Shown one piece after another: positions 7,243 to 14,590 of a stretch of DNA of 50,510 nucleotides. Where the stretch lies: assembly GCF_049671045.1 (NCBI RefSeq), contig NZ_JBATUH010000056.1:1-50510 (forward strand), given 5' to 3'. The first letter of the stretch is position 1. Every line of letters begins with the position of its first letter. The translations under genes and the position numbers were made by a program. The stretch is from Parvibaculum sp049671045. GTDB taxonomy: Bacteria > Pseudomonadota > Alphaproteobacteria > Parvibaculales > Parvibaculaceae. The notes beneath the pieces are model-generated. The model had not been told where the DNA came from and searched no databases. It saw only the letters and a program-made list of their open reading frames with translations.

Positions 7243-8613
7243 CTAGCGGTAGCAGACGGCTTTCACCGTCTCCACCACCTCGTCCGCGCTGGGCAGCGCC
7301 AGCTTTTCGAGATTGGCCGCATAGGGCATGGGCACGTCCTTCTGCGTCACGCGCAGGATGGGCGCATCGAGCCAGTCGAAGGCTTCCGCCTGCACGCGCG
7401 CGGCGATTTCCGCGCCGATACCGCAGACGGGCCAGGTTTCCTCGACCGTCACCAGACGGTTCGTCTTTTTCACCGACTGCACGATCGTTTCGACGTCGAG
7501 CGGACGCAAGGTTCGCAGGTCGATGATTTCGGCGTCGATGCCGAGCGCTGCCAGTTTCTCGGCCGCCTCGATGCAATAGGTGAGGCCATGGCTGTGCGAA
7601 ACGATGGTGACGTCGTCCCCCTCCTTCAGCACGCGCGCCTTGCCGATGGGAAGCACGAAATCGTCGAGCTTCGGCACCTCGAAGCTCTTGCCGTAGAGAA
7701 TTTCGTTTTCGAGAAAGATGACGGGATTGGGATCGCGGATCGCCGCCTTGAGGAGCCCTTTCGCATCCGCCGCCGAATAGGGCGCGATGACGATGAGGCC
7801 GGGAATATGCGCGTACCAGGACGAATAGTCCTGACTGTGCTGCGCCGCGACGCGCGCCGCGGGCCCGTTCGGTCCACGAAAGACGATGGGCGTCGCCATC
7901 TGGCCGCCCGACATGTAGCGCGTCTTCGCCGCCGAGTTGATAAGATGGTCGATCGCCTGCATGGCGAAGTTGAAAGTCATGAACTCGACGATGGGGCGCA
8001 GTCCGGCAAAGGCTGCGCCGACACCGAGCCCGGCAAACCCATGCTCCGTGATCGGCGTATCGACGACGCGCCGTACGCCGAATTCCTCGAGCAGGCCCTG
8101 CGTGACCTTGTAGGCGCCCTGATATTCGGCAACCTCCTCGCCCATGACGAAGATGCTGTCGTCACGGCGCATTTCCTCGGCCATCGCGTCGCGCAGCGCC
8201 TCGCGCACGGTCTGGGTGACGAATTCCGTGCCTGCCGGAAGTTCCGGCTCGCGCGCGGTTTCGACATGCGGCGCGACAGCTGCCGCCTTCGTCTCAGGGC
8301 TCGCGGGGCGGGCTTCAGGCGCGGGCGCCCGGGCCTCCGCCAGCGGCGGCTGCGCGGATACGCTCGTTCCTTCCTCGCCCGAGAGCGTTGCGATGACGGC
8401 ATTGACCTTCACGTTCTCGGTTCCGGCCGGAACGAGGATCTTTTCGATCCTGCCTTCATCCACCGCCTCGACCTCCATCGTCGCCTTGTCGGTCTCGATT
8501 TCCGCGATCACATCGCCCGAACGGACCTCGTCGCCTTCCTTCACGAACCACTTGCTGAGCGTGCCCTCCTCCATCGTCGGGGAAAGCGCGGGCATGAGAA
8601 TATTCGTCGTCAT
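7243..8613 (-). CDS. pdhB: Pyruvate dehydrogenase E1 beta with N-terminal lipoyl domain
   Basis: A 456-residue E1 beta. Residues 1-80 form a complete lipoyl domain (Lys43 in ETDKATMEV) almost identical to that of PdhC, followed by an Ala/Pro linker and the transketolase-like beta domain from about residue 128 (TVREALRDAMAEEM, FVMGEEVAEYQGAYKVTQGL, DTPITEHGFAGLGVGAA). Ordinary E1 beta chains are about 330 residues; the lipoyl fusion is characteristic of alphaproteobacterial PDH (for example Sinorhizobium and Zymomonas). It starts 3 nt after the pdhA stop, indicating tight coupling and matched stoichiometry of E1 alpha and beta. Confidence 0.97.
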   Translation of the reverse strand: MTTNILMPALSPTMEEGTLSKWFVKEGDEVRSGDVIAEIETDKATMEVEAVDEGRIEKILVPAGTENVKVNAVIATLSGEEGTSVSAQPPLAEARAPAPEARPASPETKAAAVAPHVETAREPELPAGTEFVTQTVREALRDAMAEEMRRDDSIFVMGEEVAEYQGAYKVTQGLLEEFGVRRVVDTPITEHGFAGLGVGAAFAGLRPIVEFMTFNFAMQAIDHLINSAAKTRYMSGGQMATPIVFRGPNGPAARVAAQHSQDYSSWYAHIPGLIVIAPYSAADAKGLLKAAIRDPNPVIFLENEILYGKSFEVPKLDDFVLPIGKARVLKEGDDVTIVSHSHGLTYCIEAAEKLAALGIDAEIIDLRTLRPLDVETIVQSVKKTNRLVTVEETWPVCGIGAEIAARVQAEAFDWLDAPILRVTQKDVPMPYAANLEKLALPSADEVVETVKAVCYR

Positions 8614-8616
8614 GGC

Positions 8617-9717
8617 TCAGACCCCCACATTCGCGTCCGCCAGCACATCGGTCCAGAGTTCCGAAGGATCGGGCTCGGGGCTGTCCTGCGCGAATTGTGC
8701 CGCGTCGTTGACGATCGCCCTGATCTCGCGGTCGATCTCCTTCAGCTCGTCCTCGCTCTTGCCGCTTTCAAGGAGCCTGTGACGCACCTGCTCGATCGCG
8801 TCATGCTCCTGACGCATCTTGTTCACTTCTTCCTTGGCGCGATATTTCGCCGGGTCCGACATGGAGTGCCCGCGATAGCGATAGGTCAGCATTTCGAGAA
8901 TATAGGGCCCCTTGCCCGCGCGGCACCATTCGATCGCCTTGACGGCGGCGGCGCGCACGGCGCGCACATCCATTCCGTCGACCTGCTCGCCCGGTATGTT
9001 GAAGCTCACGCCGCGCTTGGAGAGATTGGTCTGCGCCGAGCCGCGCGCGAGGCTTGTTCCCATCGCATATTGATTGTTCTCGATCACATAGACGACCGGA
9101 AGCCGCCAGAGCTCGGCCATGTTGAAGCTCTCATAGACCTGGCCCTGATTTGCCGCGCCATCGCCGAAGAAGGTCAGCGATACATTGTCATTGCCGCGAT
9201 ATTTGTTGGCGAAGGCAAGGCCCGTTCCTATGGGCACGGGCGCGCCGACAATGCCGTGGCCGCCATAGAAATCCTTCTCGATGCTGAACATATGCATCGA
9301 GCCGCCCTTGCCCTTGGAATAGCCGCCCGCGCGGCCGGTGAGTTCGGCCATGACACCCTTCGCGTCCATTCCGCAGGCGAGCATGTGTCCGTGATCGCGA
9401 TAGCCGGTGACGACCTGATCGCCCGGCTTCATCGCGCCGAGCACGCCGATCACCACGGCCTCCTGGCCGATATAGAGGTGGCAGAACCCCCCAATGAGAC
9501 CCATGCCATACATCTGCCCCGCCTTCTCCTCGAAACGGCGGATGAGCAGCATTTCCCGATAGGCCTTCAGATCCTCCTCGAGCGTCAGCGGCGGCGGACC
9601 ATCCGGCCGTGCGGGCTTTTTCGCCAATGGCTTTCTGGCCGCCTTGCGCGCGGGCGTCGCCGCCGCGCCGCTCGCCTGTTTGACCTGCTTTGCCGATTTG
9701 GAGGATTTGGGTGCCAT
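8617..9717 (-). CDS. pdhA: Pyruvate dehydrogenase E1 alpha
   Basis: A 366-residue E1 alpha that binds thiamine diphosphate and decarboxylates pyruvate. The ThDP motif runs from GDG (185-187, FFGDGAANQGQ) to Asn214-Asn215 (IENNQYAMG). The phosphorylation-loop sequence YRGHSMSDP is also present. Residues 1-42 are a Lys/Ala-rich, probably disordered tail. It is the first gene of the pdhA-pdhB-pdhC-lpd unit, and the 483-nt region upstream holds two palindromes that may control it. The ATG at 9717 is followed by the basic tail; a later start near residue 50 is conceivable but less natural. Confidence 0.96.
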   Translation of the reverse strand: MAPKSSKSAKQVKQASGAAATPARKAARKPLAKKPARPDGPPPLTLEEDLKAYREMLLIRRFEEKAGQMYGMGLIGGFCHLYIGQEAVVIGVLGAMKPGDQVVTGYRDHGHMLACGMDAKGVMAELTGRAGGYSKGKGGSMHMFSIEKDFYGGHGIVGAPVPIGTGLAFANKYRGNDNVSLTFFGDGAANQGQVYESFNMAELWRLPVVYVIENNQYAMGTSLARGSAQTNLSKRGVSFNIPGEQVDGMDVRAVRAAAVKAIEWCRAGKGPYILEMLTYRYRGHSMSDPAKYRAKEEVNKMRQEHDAIEQVRHRLLESGKSEDELKEIDREIRAIVNDAAQFAQDSPEPDPSELWTDVLADANVGV

Positions 9718-9788
9718 TGATCTTCCGCTTCAGGTTGAAAGGGCAGAACCGCCCGCATCGCTATCCGGCGCGGGGCCGCAGACGCGCT

Positions 9789-9807
9789 GTGCATGACTAT
9801 CATGCAC
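9789..9807. promoter_or_regulatory. 19-bp perfect palindrome upstream of pdhA
   Basis: GTGCATGACTATCATGCAC has 8-bp perfect arms around a CTA centre, 72 nt before the pdhA start. The spacing and symmetry fit a dimeric regulator site (GntR or TetR size). If transcription begins upstream it would also form a hairpin in the leader. The regulator is not identifiable here; it does not match the E. coli PdhR site as I remember it. Confidence 0.5.
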
Positions 9808-9854
9808 TCTAGACACTTGGCGTAAATGTTTGATTTCAAAACAAAAAATATAAC

Positions 9855-9873
9855 TTAACCGATAATCGGTTAA
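9855..9873. promoter_or_regulatory. Second 19-bp perfect palindrome upstream of pdhA
   Basis: TTAACCGATAATCGGTTAA has 9-bp perfect arms and a single central base, within an AT-rich patch 138 nt before pdhA. Its sequence is unrelated to the palindrome at 9789-9807, so two different factors may bind. It is a typical operator geometry and too tight (1-nt centre) to be a terminator. Confidence 0.5.
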
Positions 9874-9940
9874 TTACCTCGTGATGACAATGGCTTAGAG
9901 GCTTGTTGAAAATCGGCGGCGACGAAGAGGCGGCGGAAGA

Positions 9941-9967
9941 TGGATGCCGGGTCGAGCCCGGCATGAT
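9941..9967. repeat. Palindromic intergenic repeat, copy A
   Basis: ATGCCGGG (9944-9951) and CCCGGCAT (9957-9964) form a perfect 8-bp stem with a 5-nt loop. The TGGATGCCGGG...CCCGGCATGA context resembles extragenic palindromes scattered through many alphaproteobacterial genomes. A related copy lies at 10083-10108 in the same orientation. Confidence 0.65.
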
Positions 9968-10009
9968 GATCAGAAGGAACAGGCGCTCGCCCCACTCTCT
10001 CGTTGACAT

Positions 10010-10048
10010 CCCGGACTCGCCTGTCCCGGCGCAGGCCGGGATCCGGGG
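10010..10048. repeat. Palindromic intergenic repeat, middle unit
   Basis: TCCCGGC (10024-10030) pairs with GCCGGGA (10035-10041) around GCAG. An outer stem of CCCGGA (10010-10015 region) and TCCGGG (10042-10047) could extend it. The core CCCGGCGCAGGCCGGGATCC is the other common type of dispersed alphaproteobacterial extragenic palindrome. It lies between the two related units on either side, giving a mosaic. Confidence 0.6.
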
Positions 10049-10082
10049 TCCAGAGCGACAACGGTCGGCGATCGTGGCCACT

Positions 10083-10108
10083 GGATGCCGGGAAGAGCCC
10101 AGCATGAC
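10083..10108. repeat. Palindromic intergenic repeat, copy C
   Basis: ATGCCGGG (10085-10092) faces CCCAGCAT (10098-10105) with one mismatch and a 5-nt loop. It is a diverged direct copy of the unit at 9941-9967, about 141 nt away. Confidence 0.6.
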
Positions 10109-10200
10109 AAATAGCGGCCCGGTCGCACTCAGCGGGGAGCGCGAGCCATCCAAATCACAGTCAGGTGAAAGGAGCCGTCAGGAACGCCTCCGTCAGCCTC

Positions 10201-10572
10201 TCAGCGGCCGAGTTGCGGCGCGGCGTTTCTCGGCGAGGTCGCGGCCGGGCGCTCGCGGAAGATGACGATGTCATTAGGATTGGCGAAGCCGAGGGTCGCG
10301 CGCGCCCGCTCGTCGAGAAGGTCGGGATCGAGGCTTTCGGGGCGCAGCAGGGCGACCTGCCGGTCAAGCTGCTCGCGCGCCGCCCGCACCTCCGCGAGCT
10401 GCTGGTCGAGCGTGTCGACGCGGTTCTGGAGGCTCAGCCAGGCGATGAAGCCATGCTGGCCGTAAACGGCGTGATAGGCGAAATAGCTGATGACGATGAG
10501 ACCAACGAGCGGCACGAGCGCATGGCGCAAGCGCAGCGGTTCCCTGGTACGAATCAAGCCCATGTCCTTCAT
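10201..10572 (-). CDS. ftsB: Septum formation initiator FtsB/DivIC family
   Basis: A 123-residue single-pass inner-membrane protein: a short basic cytoplasmic tail, a membrane segment around residues 18-38 (ALVPLVGLIVISYFAYHAVYG), then a periplasmic coiled coil (LQNRVDTLDQQLAEVRAAREQLDRQ split over about 48-75) and the family tail LDPDLLDERARATLGFANPNDIVIF. FtsB joins FtsL and FtsQ in the divisome. Gene order supports this: in many alphaproteobacteria ftsB sits between eno and pdhA. I chose the ATG at 10572; an in-frame TTG at 10581 and an ATG at 10563 are alternatives, none with a clear ribosome site. Confidence 0.85.
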   Translation of the reverse strand: MKDMGLIRTREPLRLRHALVPLVGLIVISYFAYHAVYGQHGFIAWLSLQNRVDTLDQQLAEVRAAREQLDRQVALLRPESLDPDLLDERARATLGFANPNDIVIFRERPAATSPRNAAPQLGR

Positions 10573-10663
10573 GAACAACAAGGAATCACAGAGGGATTCC
10601 CTTCGTCAACCATCCTCGCGCGAGACGCGCGGCTTTGCGCGGGGCGCAGGCTCGCCCTCAAAC

Positions 10664-10732
10664 AAAAAGGGGCTGCGCGGCCTCGGCCACGCAGCCCAGT
10701 TTAGCGATAAGATCGTGGAGGGAACTTATCGC
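10664..10732 (-). terminator. Terminator and 3' hairpin of the DUF1329 gene
   Basis: On the minus strand a stem pairs 10670-10677 with 10690-10697 (GGGCTGCG/CGCAGCCC), extends inward through GGCC/GGCC, and is followed by a T run (complement of 10664-10668): an intrinsic terminator. Just before it a second stem, GCGATAAG (10704-10711) with CTTATCGC (10725-10732), encloses the DUF1329 stop codon at 10726-10728 and might protect the 3' end of the message. Confidence 0.8.
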
Positions 10733-12081
10733 ACGCCCAATTGCCGGATCGAGTTCGGCGTGTAGCGGCTCGGGTCGAGCTCGTCGGCGAAGTAGTTGAC
10801 CGCCGGCTCCTCGTTCTGCATGGCGAGAGCGAGGTAACGGCCAGCCTGGAGGTCGTAGACGACTTCCGCACCGGCGTTGCAGAGCGGCACGTTGTAGCGC
10901 TGGATCTGCTGCATTTCCTGGACGCGCCAGAGCTGGCCACGGCCGTCATAGAGTTCGGCCGCCGAAACCTGCCAGGCGTCTTCGTCATTGTGATAGACGC
11001 GGCGGGCATAGACGTGGCGCGTGCTCGGACGGAGCTTCGCCTCGAAGTTCCAGGTACGATGCAGCTCGTAGCGGATCAGATCCTGGTTGAGGTGACCGGG
11101 CTTCAGGAAGTCCTTGTACTTCGCAGCTTCCGCCTTGTAGGCGTTGGCCGCGATGAGCTTCGGCGTCTTGTCGATGACCGCCCAGTCGTAGCGGTCGAGC
11201 GCGCCATTGTAGCCGTCGAACGCGTCAGAGGTCGAAAGACCGTCCGAGTTCGTGCCCGGGTTGTCGTAGGAGATGTTCGGCGCACGGCGCACGCGGCGGG
11301 TGCCGGGGCTGTACTGCCACGCCTGACGGCCGCCATTGAGCGTCGCGTTGAGGGCGTCATAAACGAGGACGACGTTGCCTGCTTCGCGGGCCGGCGCGAT
11401 CGTATTCGCGAGGTAGTAGAGCGAAATGTTGTTCAGCTCTTCGGCGCGCTTCTTTGCCGGGTCGGACCAGGGGAAGAGCGCTTCGTCCTGAACGATGGTC
11501 AGCGTGTAGTCGCCGCTGCGCGTGACAGGGGCGGCCGCGAACTGGCGCGTCACCTTGTAGGAGCGGTAGCGCAGCGTGTGGTTCCACATCATCTCGAAGG
11601 CGTTGTTCGCGATCGGGAAGGGGAAGCCCATGATCGCGCCTTCGACGCCCGAACCGCCGCCGACGAGCTCGCCGACCTTCGCGTTGTTCTTCGTCGCCGC
11701 ATAGACGTTGTCCGGATAGGCGCAGCTACGGCGCGTCTCATAGACGTTGAGCTTGTAGTCCGGGTAGGTCTTCATGAGCGCCTTCTGACCCTCGGTCAGA
11801 ATGGCGTCATACTGCGCGGCGTTCGCCGAGGTCACCGTGTACTTGATCGGGTCGCTGGCGAACGGGTCCGGCAGGTGGTCGCCGACCTTGTAGGTCACAT
11901 TGCTCGGAACCGTCGTCAGGCCGCCGGTCCAGGCGGGGATATCCCCCTCACCCGCCTTTTCGGCGCCGATCGGCGTCAGATCGTTGCCAAGGCGATTGGC
12001 CTGGGCGTCCGGCACGGACGCGCCGGCTCCAACGGGTAGCAGCATGGCGAGCGTACCGATCGCCAGAAATGAGATCCTCAT
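10726..12081 (-). CDS. DUF1329 family envelope protein
   Basis: A 451-residue exported protein. Residues 1-22 are a signal peptide (MRISFLAIGTLAMLLPVGAGA), with a mature N-terminus near SVPDAQA. The body matches DUF1329: LGNDLTPIGAEKAGEGDIPAWTGG at the start (about 31-55), FPFPIANNAFEMMWNH, and the C-terminal part with YARRVYHNDEDAWQV. DUF1329 proteins are predicted envelope proteins of unknown biochemistry, usually encoded beside a DUF1302 outer-membrane protein and sometimes an RND transporter; roles in lipid or surface-product export have been suggested. Here the DUF1302 gene is 2.5 kb away across eno and padR. The ATG at 12081 has a strong GGGAGAAGGGG site; the frame open further upstream is not coding. 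Confidence 0.88.
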   Translation of the reverse strand: MRISFLAIGTLAMLLPVGAGASVPDAQANRLGNDLTPIGAEKAGEGDIPAWTGGLTTVPSNVTYKVGDHLPDPFASDPIKYTVTSANAAQYDAILTEGQKALMKTYPDYKLNVYETRRSCAYPDNVYAATKNNAKVGELVGGGSGVEGAIMGFPFPIANNAFEMMWNHTLRYRSYKVTRQFAAAPVTRSGDYTLTIVQDEALFPWSDPAKKRAEELNNISLYYLANTIAPAREAGNVVLVYDALNATLNGGRQAWQYSPGTRRVRRAPNISYDNPGTNSDGLSTSDAFDGYNGALDRYDWAVIDKTPKLIAANAYKAEAAKYKDFLKPGHLNQDLIRYELHRTWNFEAKLRPSTRHVYARRVYHNDEDAWQVSAAELYDGRGQLWRVQEMQQIQRYNVPLCNAGAEVVYDLQAGRYLALAMQNEEPAVNYFADELDPSRYTPNSIRQLGVR

Positions 12082-12118
12082 CCCCTTCTCCCTAATTGCA
12101 TGCCTGTTTGGGTTTTTC

Positions 12119-12170
12119 AGACATAGTTGTCTTAGACATAAGATGACCAGCAATAGCGTGCCGGTGTCAA
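12119..12170 (-). promoter_or_regulatory. DUF1329 promoter region with direct half-sites
   Basis: On the minus strand a consensus TTGACA (12170-12165) stands 89 nt before the start codon, with only a weak -10 (TCATCT, 12146-12141). Between it and the gene are two direct repeats, AGACATAG (12119-12126) and AGACATAA (12134-12141), 15 nt apart on the plus strand. They resemble the arm AGAGATAG of the inverted repeat in front of padR and DUF1302. I infer a shared operator; it is not proven. Confidence 0.35.
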
Positions 12171-12269
12171 TCTCCAACATGACGCATGTGCCAATTTTTG
12201 AGGAATAGCGTGACGGAGCGCTTAAGGTCGCACCTCAGATAGCATCATGAAGTTGCTGAATATGGCTAC

Positions 12270-12300
12270 GAATCGAGGGTCGCGATGCTGCCCTCGATTC
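12270..12300. repeat. 10-bp perfect inverted repeat between eno and DUF1329
   Basis: GAATCGAGGG (12270-12279) and CCCTCGATTC (12291-12300) are separated by 11 nt. It lies between the eno terminator and the DUF1329 promoter. Minus-strand reading gives no T run after the stem, so it is not a clear terminator. It may be an operator, an RNA hairpin, or an isolated extragenic repeat. Confidence 0.5.
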
Positions 12301-12326
12301 ACCTTCCACAATTGTTTTATTTTATG

Positions 12327-12357
12327 AAAAGCCCCCGCCAGCCGCGGGGGCTTTCAT
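12327..12357 (-). terminator. Intrinsic terminator of eno
   Basis: GCCCCCGC (12331-12338) and GCGGGGGC (12344-12351) form a perfect stem with a 5-nt loop, extended by ATGAAA/TTTCAT. On the minus strand it is followed by TTTTC and an AT-rich stretch, right after the eno stop at 12366. Confidence 0.85.
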
Positions 12358-12365
12358 CCGCGCTT

Positions 12366-13640
<1,275 letters not shown>

Positions 13641-13680
13641 GTCTTACAGACTCCGATGATTGGAAATCGCCAATGCCCCT

Positions 13681-13694
13681 CCCGGCGCGCCGGG
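13681..13694. repeat. 14-bp GC palindrome in the padR-eno gap
   Basis: CCCGGCGCGCCGGG is a perfect 14-bp palindrome 41 nt upstream of eno. In DNA this GC-rich such sites also occur by chance. It has no T run, so it is not a terminator. Recorded only as a possible site. Confidence 0.25.
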
Positions 13695-13764
13695 CGCCGC
13701 GAAGGGTTTGCGCGTTTCTATCGGACAGACGCGCCCCGCGAAAGGGGCCTTGTCGCTTCGCGGC

Positions 13765-14331
13765 TCAGCCCGGCACCAGTTCGGCGAAGGGCAGTTCCTC
13801 CGGGGCCTGCCTCAGCAACCAGTCACGATTGTTGAGGATGTAATTCCGCTCGGCCTCGATCATCGCCCGCCCCATGCCGACACAGAACGCCTGCCCCGGC
13901 GTCGCCGGTCCCTGGCCGGCGGGGCCCGCAGCCTCGATATCGTCGAGCGAGGCGTAGACCTCGTCGAGATCGGCGAGACGCTCGTCGAGAAGCGTTTTGA
14001 TCCTTCGCCTTGGCAGATAGGGCGCAAAGCTCAGCAGAAACATGAACTCCGAGCGGAGCCTGTGGCGGGCATTCACCGTCATGAGCGTGTTCAGGCAGAC
14101 GGAGCGTCCCGCATCCGTGATCGCATAGACCTTCTTGGCCGGGCGGTTTTCCTGCTCCACCCGCTCGTAGGTCACAAGACCCTCCGCCGCGAGCTCGTTG
14201 AGCGCGGGGTAGATGTTGCTGATCGTCACATCGACGATCTTCGAGACTTCCTGCTCCAGCACCTTCTTGATGTCGTAACCCGTCGCGGGCCCTGCCATCA
14301 GAACGCTGAGCAACAGTTCCTTCGTATTCAA
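13765..14331 (-). CDS. PadR-family transcriptional regulator
   Basis: A 188-residue regulator. Residues 1-80 form the PadR winged helix (LLLSVLMAGPATGYDIKK, recognition helix and wing at TISNIYPALNELAAEGLVTYE, then VYAITDAGR). Residues 90-188 match the C-terminal helical dimerisation domain of the Vir-act-alpha type (RSEFMFLLSFAPYLP, ERNYILNNRDWLL). PadR proteins are mostly repressors released by phenolics or other small molecules. The start is TTG at 14331, preceded by a GGGAGGG ribosome site. The gene is divergent from the DUF1302 gene, and the shared gap has an inverted repeat that could be its operator. Likely targets are itself, DUF1302 and perhaps DUF1329. Confidence 0.88.
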   Translation of the reverse strand: MNTKELLLSVLMAGPATGYDIKKVLEQEVSKIVDVTISNIYPALNELAAEGLVTYERVEQENRPAKKVYAITDAGRSVCLNTLMTVNARHRLRSEFMFLLSFAPYLPRRRIKTLLDERLADLDEVYASLDDIEAAGPAGQGPATPGQAFCVGMGRAMIEAERNYILNNRDWLLRQAPEELPFAELVPG

Positions 14332-14359
14332 TCCGCTTCCCTCCCCGTCAGCAGACCGA

Positions 14360-14381
14360 CTATCCCTCTTGCTAGAGATAG
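14360..14381. promoter_or_regulatory. Candidate PadR operator between padR and DUF1302
   Basis: Arms CTATCCCT (14360-14367) and AGAGATAG (14374-14381) are inverted with one mismatch and a 6-nt spacer, 29 nt upstream of padR and about 57 nt upstream of the DUF1302 -10 element. This geometry suits a winged-helix dimer controlling both divergent genes. Confidence 0.45.
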
Positions 14382-14437
14382 TGTGTTTTATATATAAGGT
14401 TTTTGCTAGTAGGTTTTTTCTACCTATTACACATAAC

Positions 14438-14443
14438 TATAAT
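14438..14443 (+). promoter_or_regulatory. Consensus -10 element for the DUF1302 gene
   Basis: TATAAT lies 148 nt before the chosen start. The -35 position holds only T-rich sequence, which suggests regulated or activator-assisted transcription. The leader of about 140 nt contains strong inverted repeats: GACTGA/TCAGTC (14445-14450 and 14465-14470) and GCGGCCGG/CCGGCCGC (14496-14503 and 14518-14525). Confidence 0.45.
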
Positions 14444-14590
14444 CGACTGACCAAACCCTCCTCCTCAGTCAAAGGTCAGCATCCCTCACCACCTTGCGGC
14501 CGGCTCCCCCCTCGGACCCGGCCGCTCCTACTTCGGCGCTGTCGGCTGATGTCGGCGCCGAACTCGAAGCAAGCGGGAGAAACAATCAAA

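Larger units (their letters stand above)
9718..10200. other. Non-coding region between pdhA and ftsB
   Basis: This 483-nt stretch is the longest gap in the window. The part next to pdhA (9718-9880) is its control region: an AT-rich patch around 9835-9875 and two perfect palindromes. The part next to the ftsB stop (9930-10110) is a cluster of GC-rich palindromic units. A 120-codon plus-strand frame across the repeats (from 9903) shows no protein family and I do not call it. No tRNA or conserved small RNA was recognised. Confidence 0.7.

Noticed and set aside
7222..9720. An 832-codon open frame on the plus strand opposite pdhA, pdhB and part of pdhC
   Set aside because: It is exactly antisense to genes with complete catalytic motifs, shows no protein family, and is a known side effect of GC-rich third positions.
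9903..10265. A 120-codon plus-strand frame over the intergenic repeats
   Set aside because: It runs through the palindromic repeats and into the ftsB tail, with no family match.
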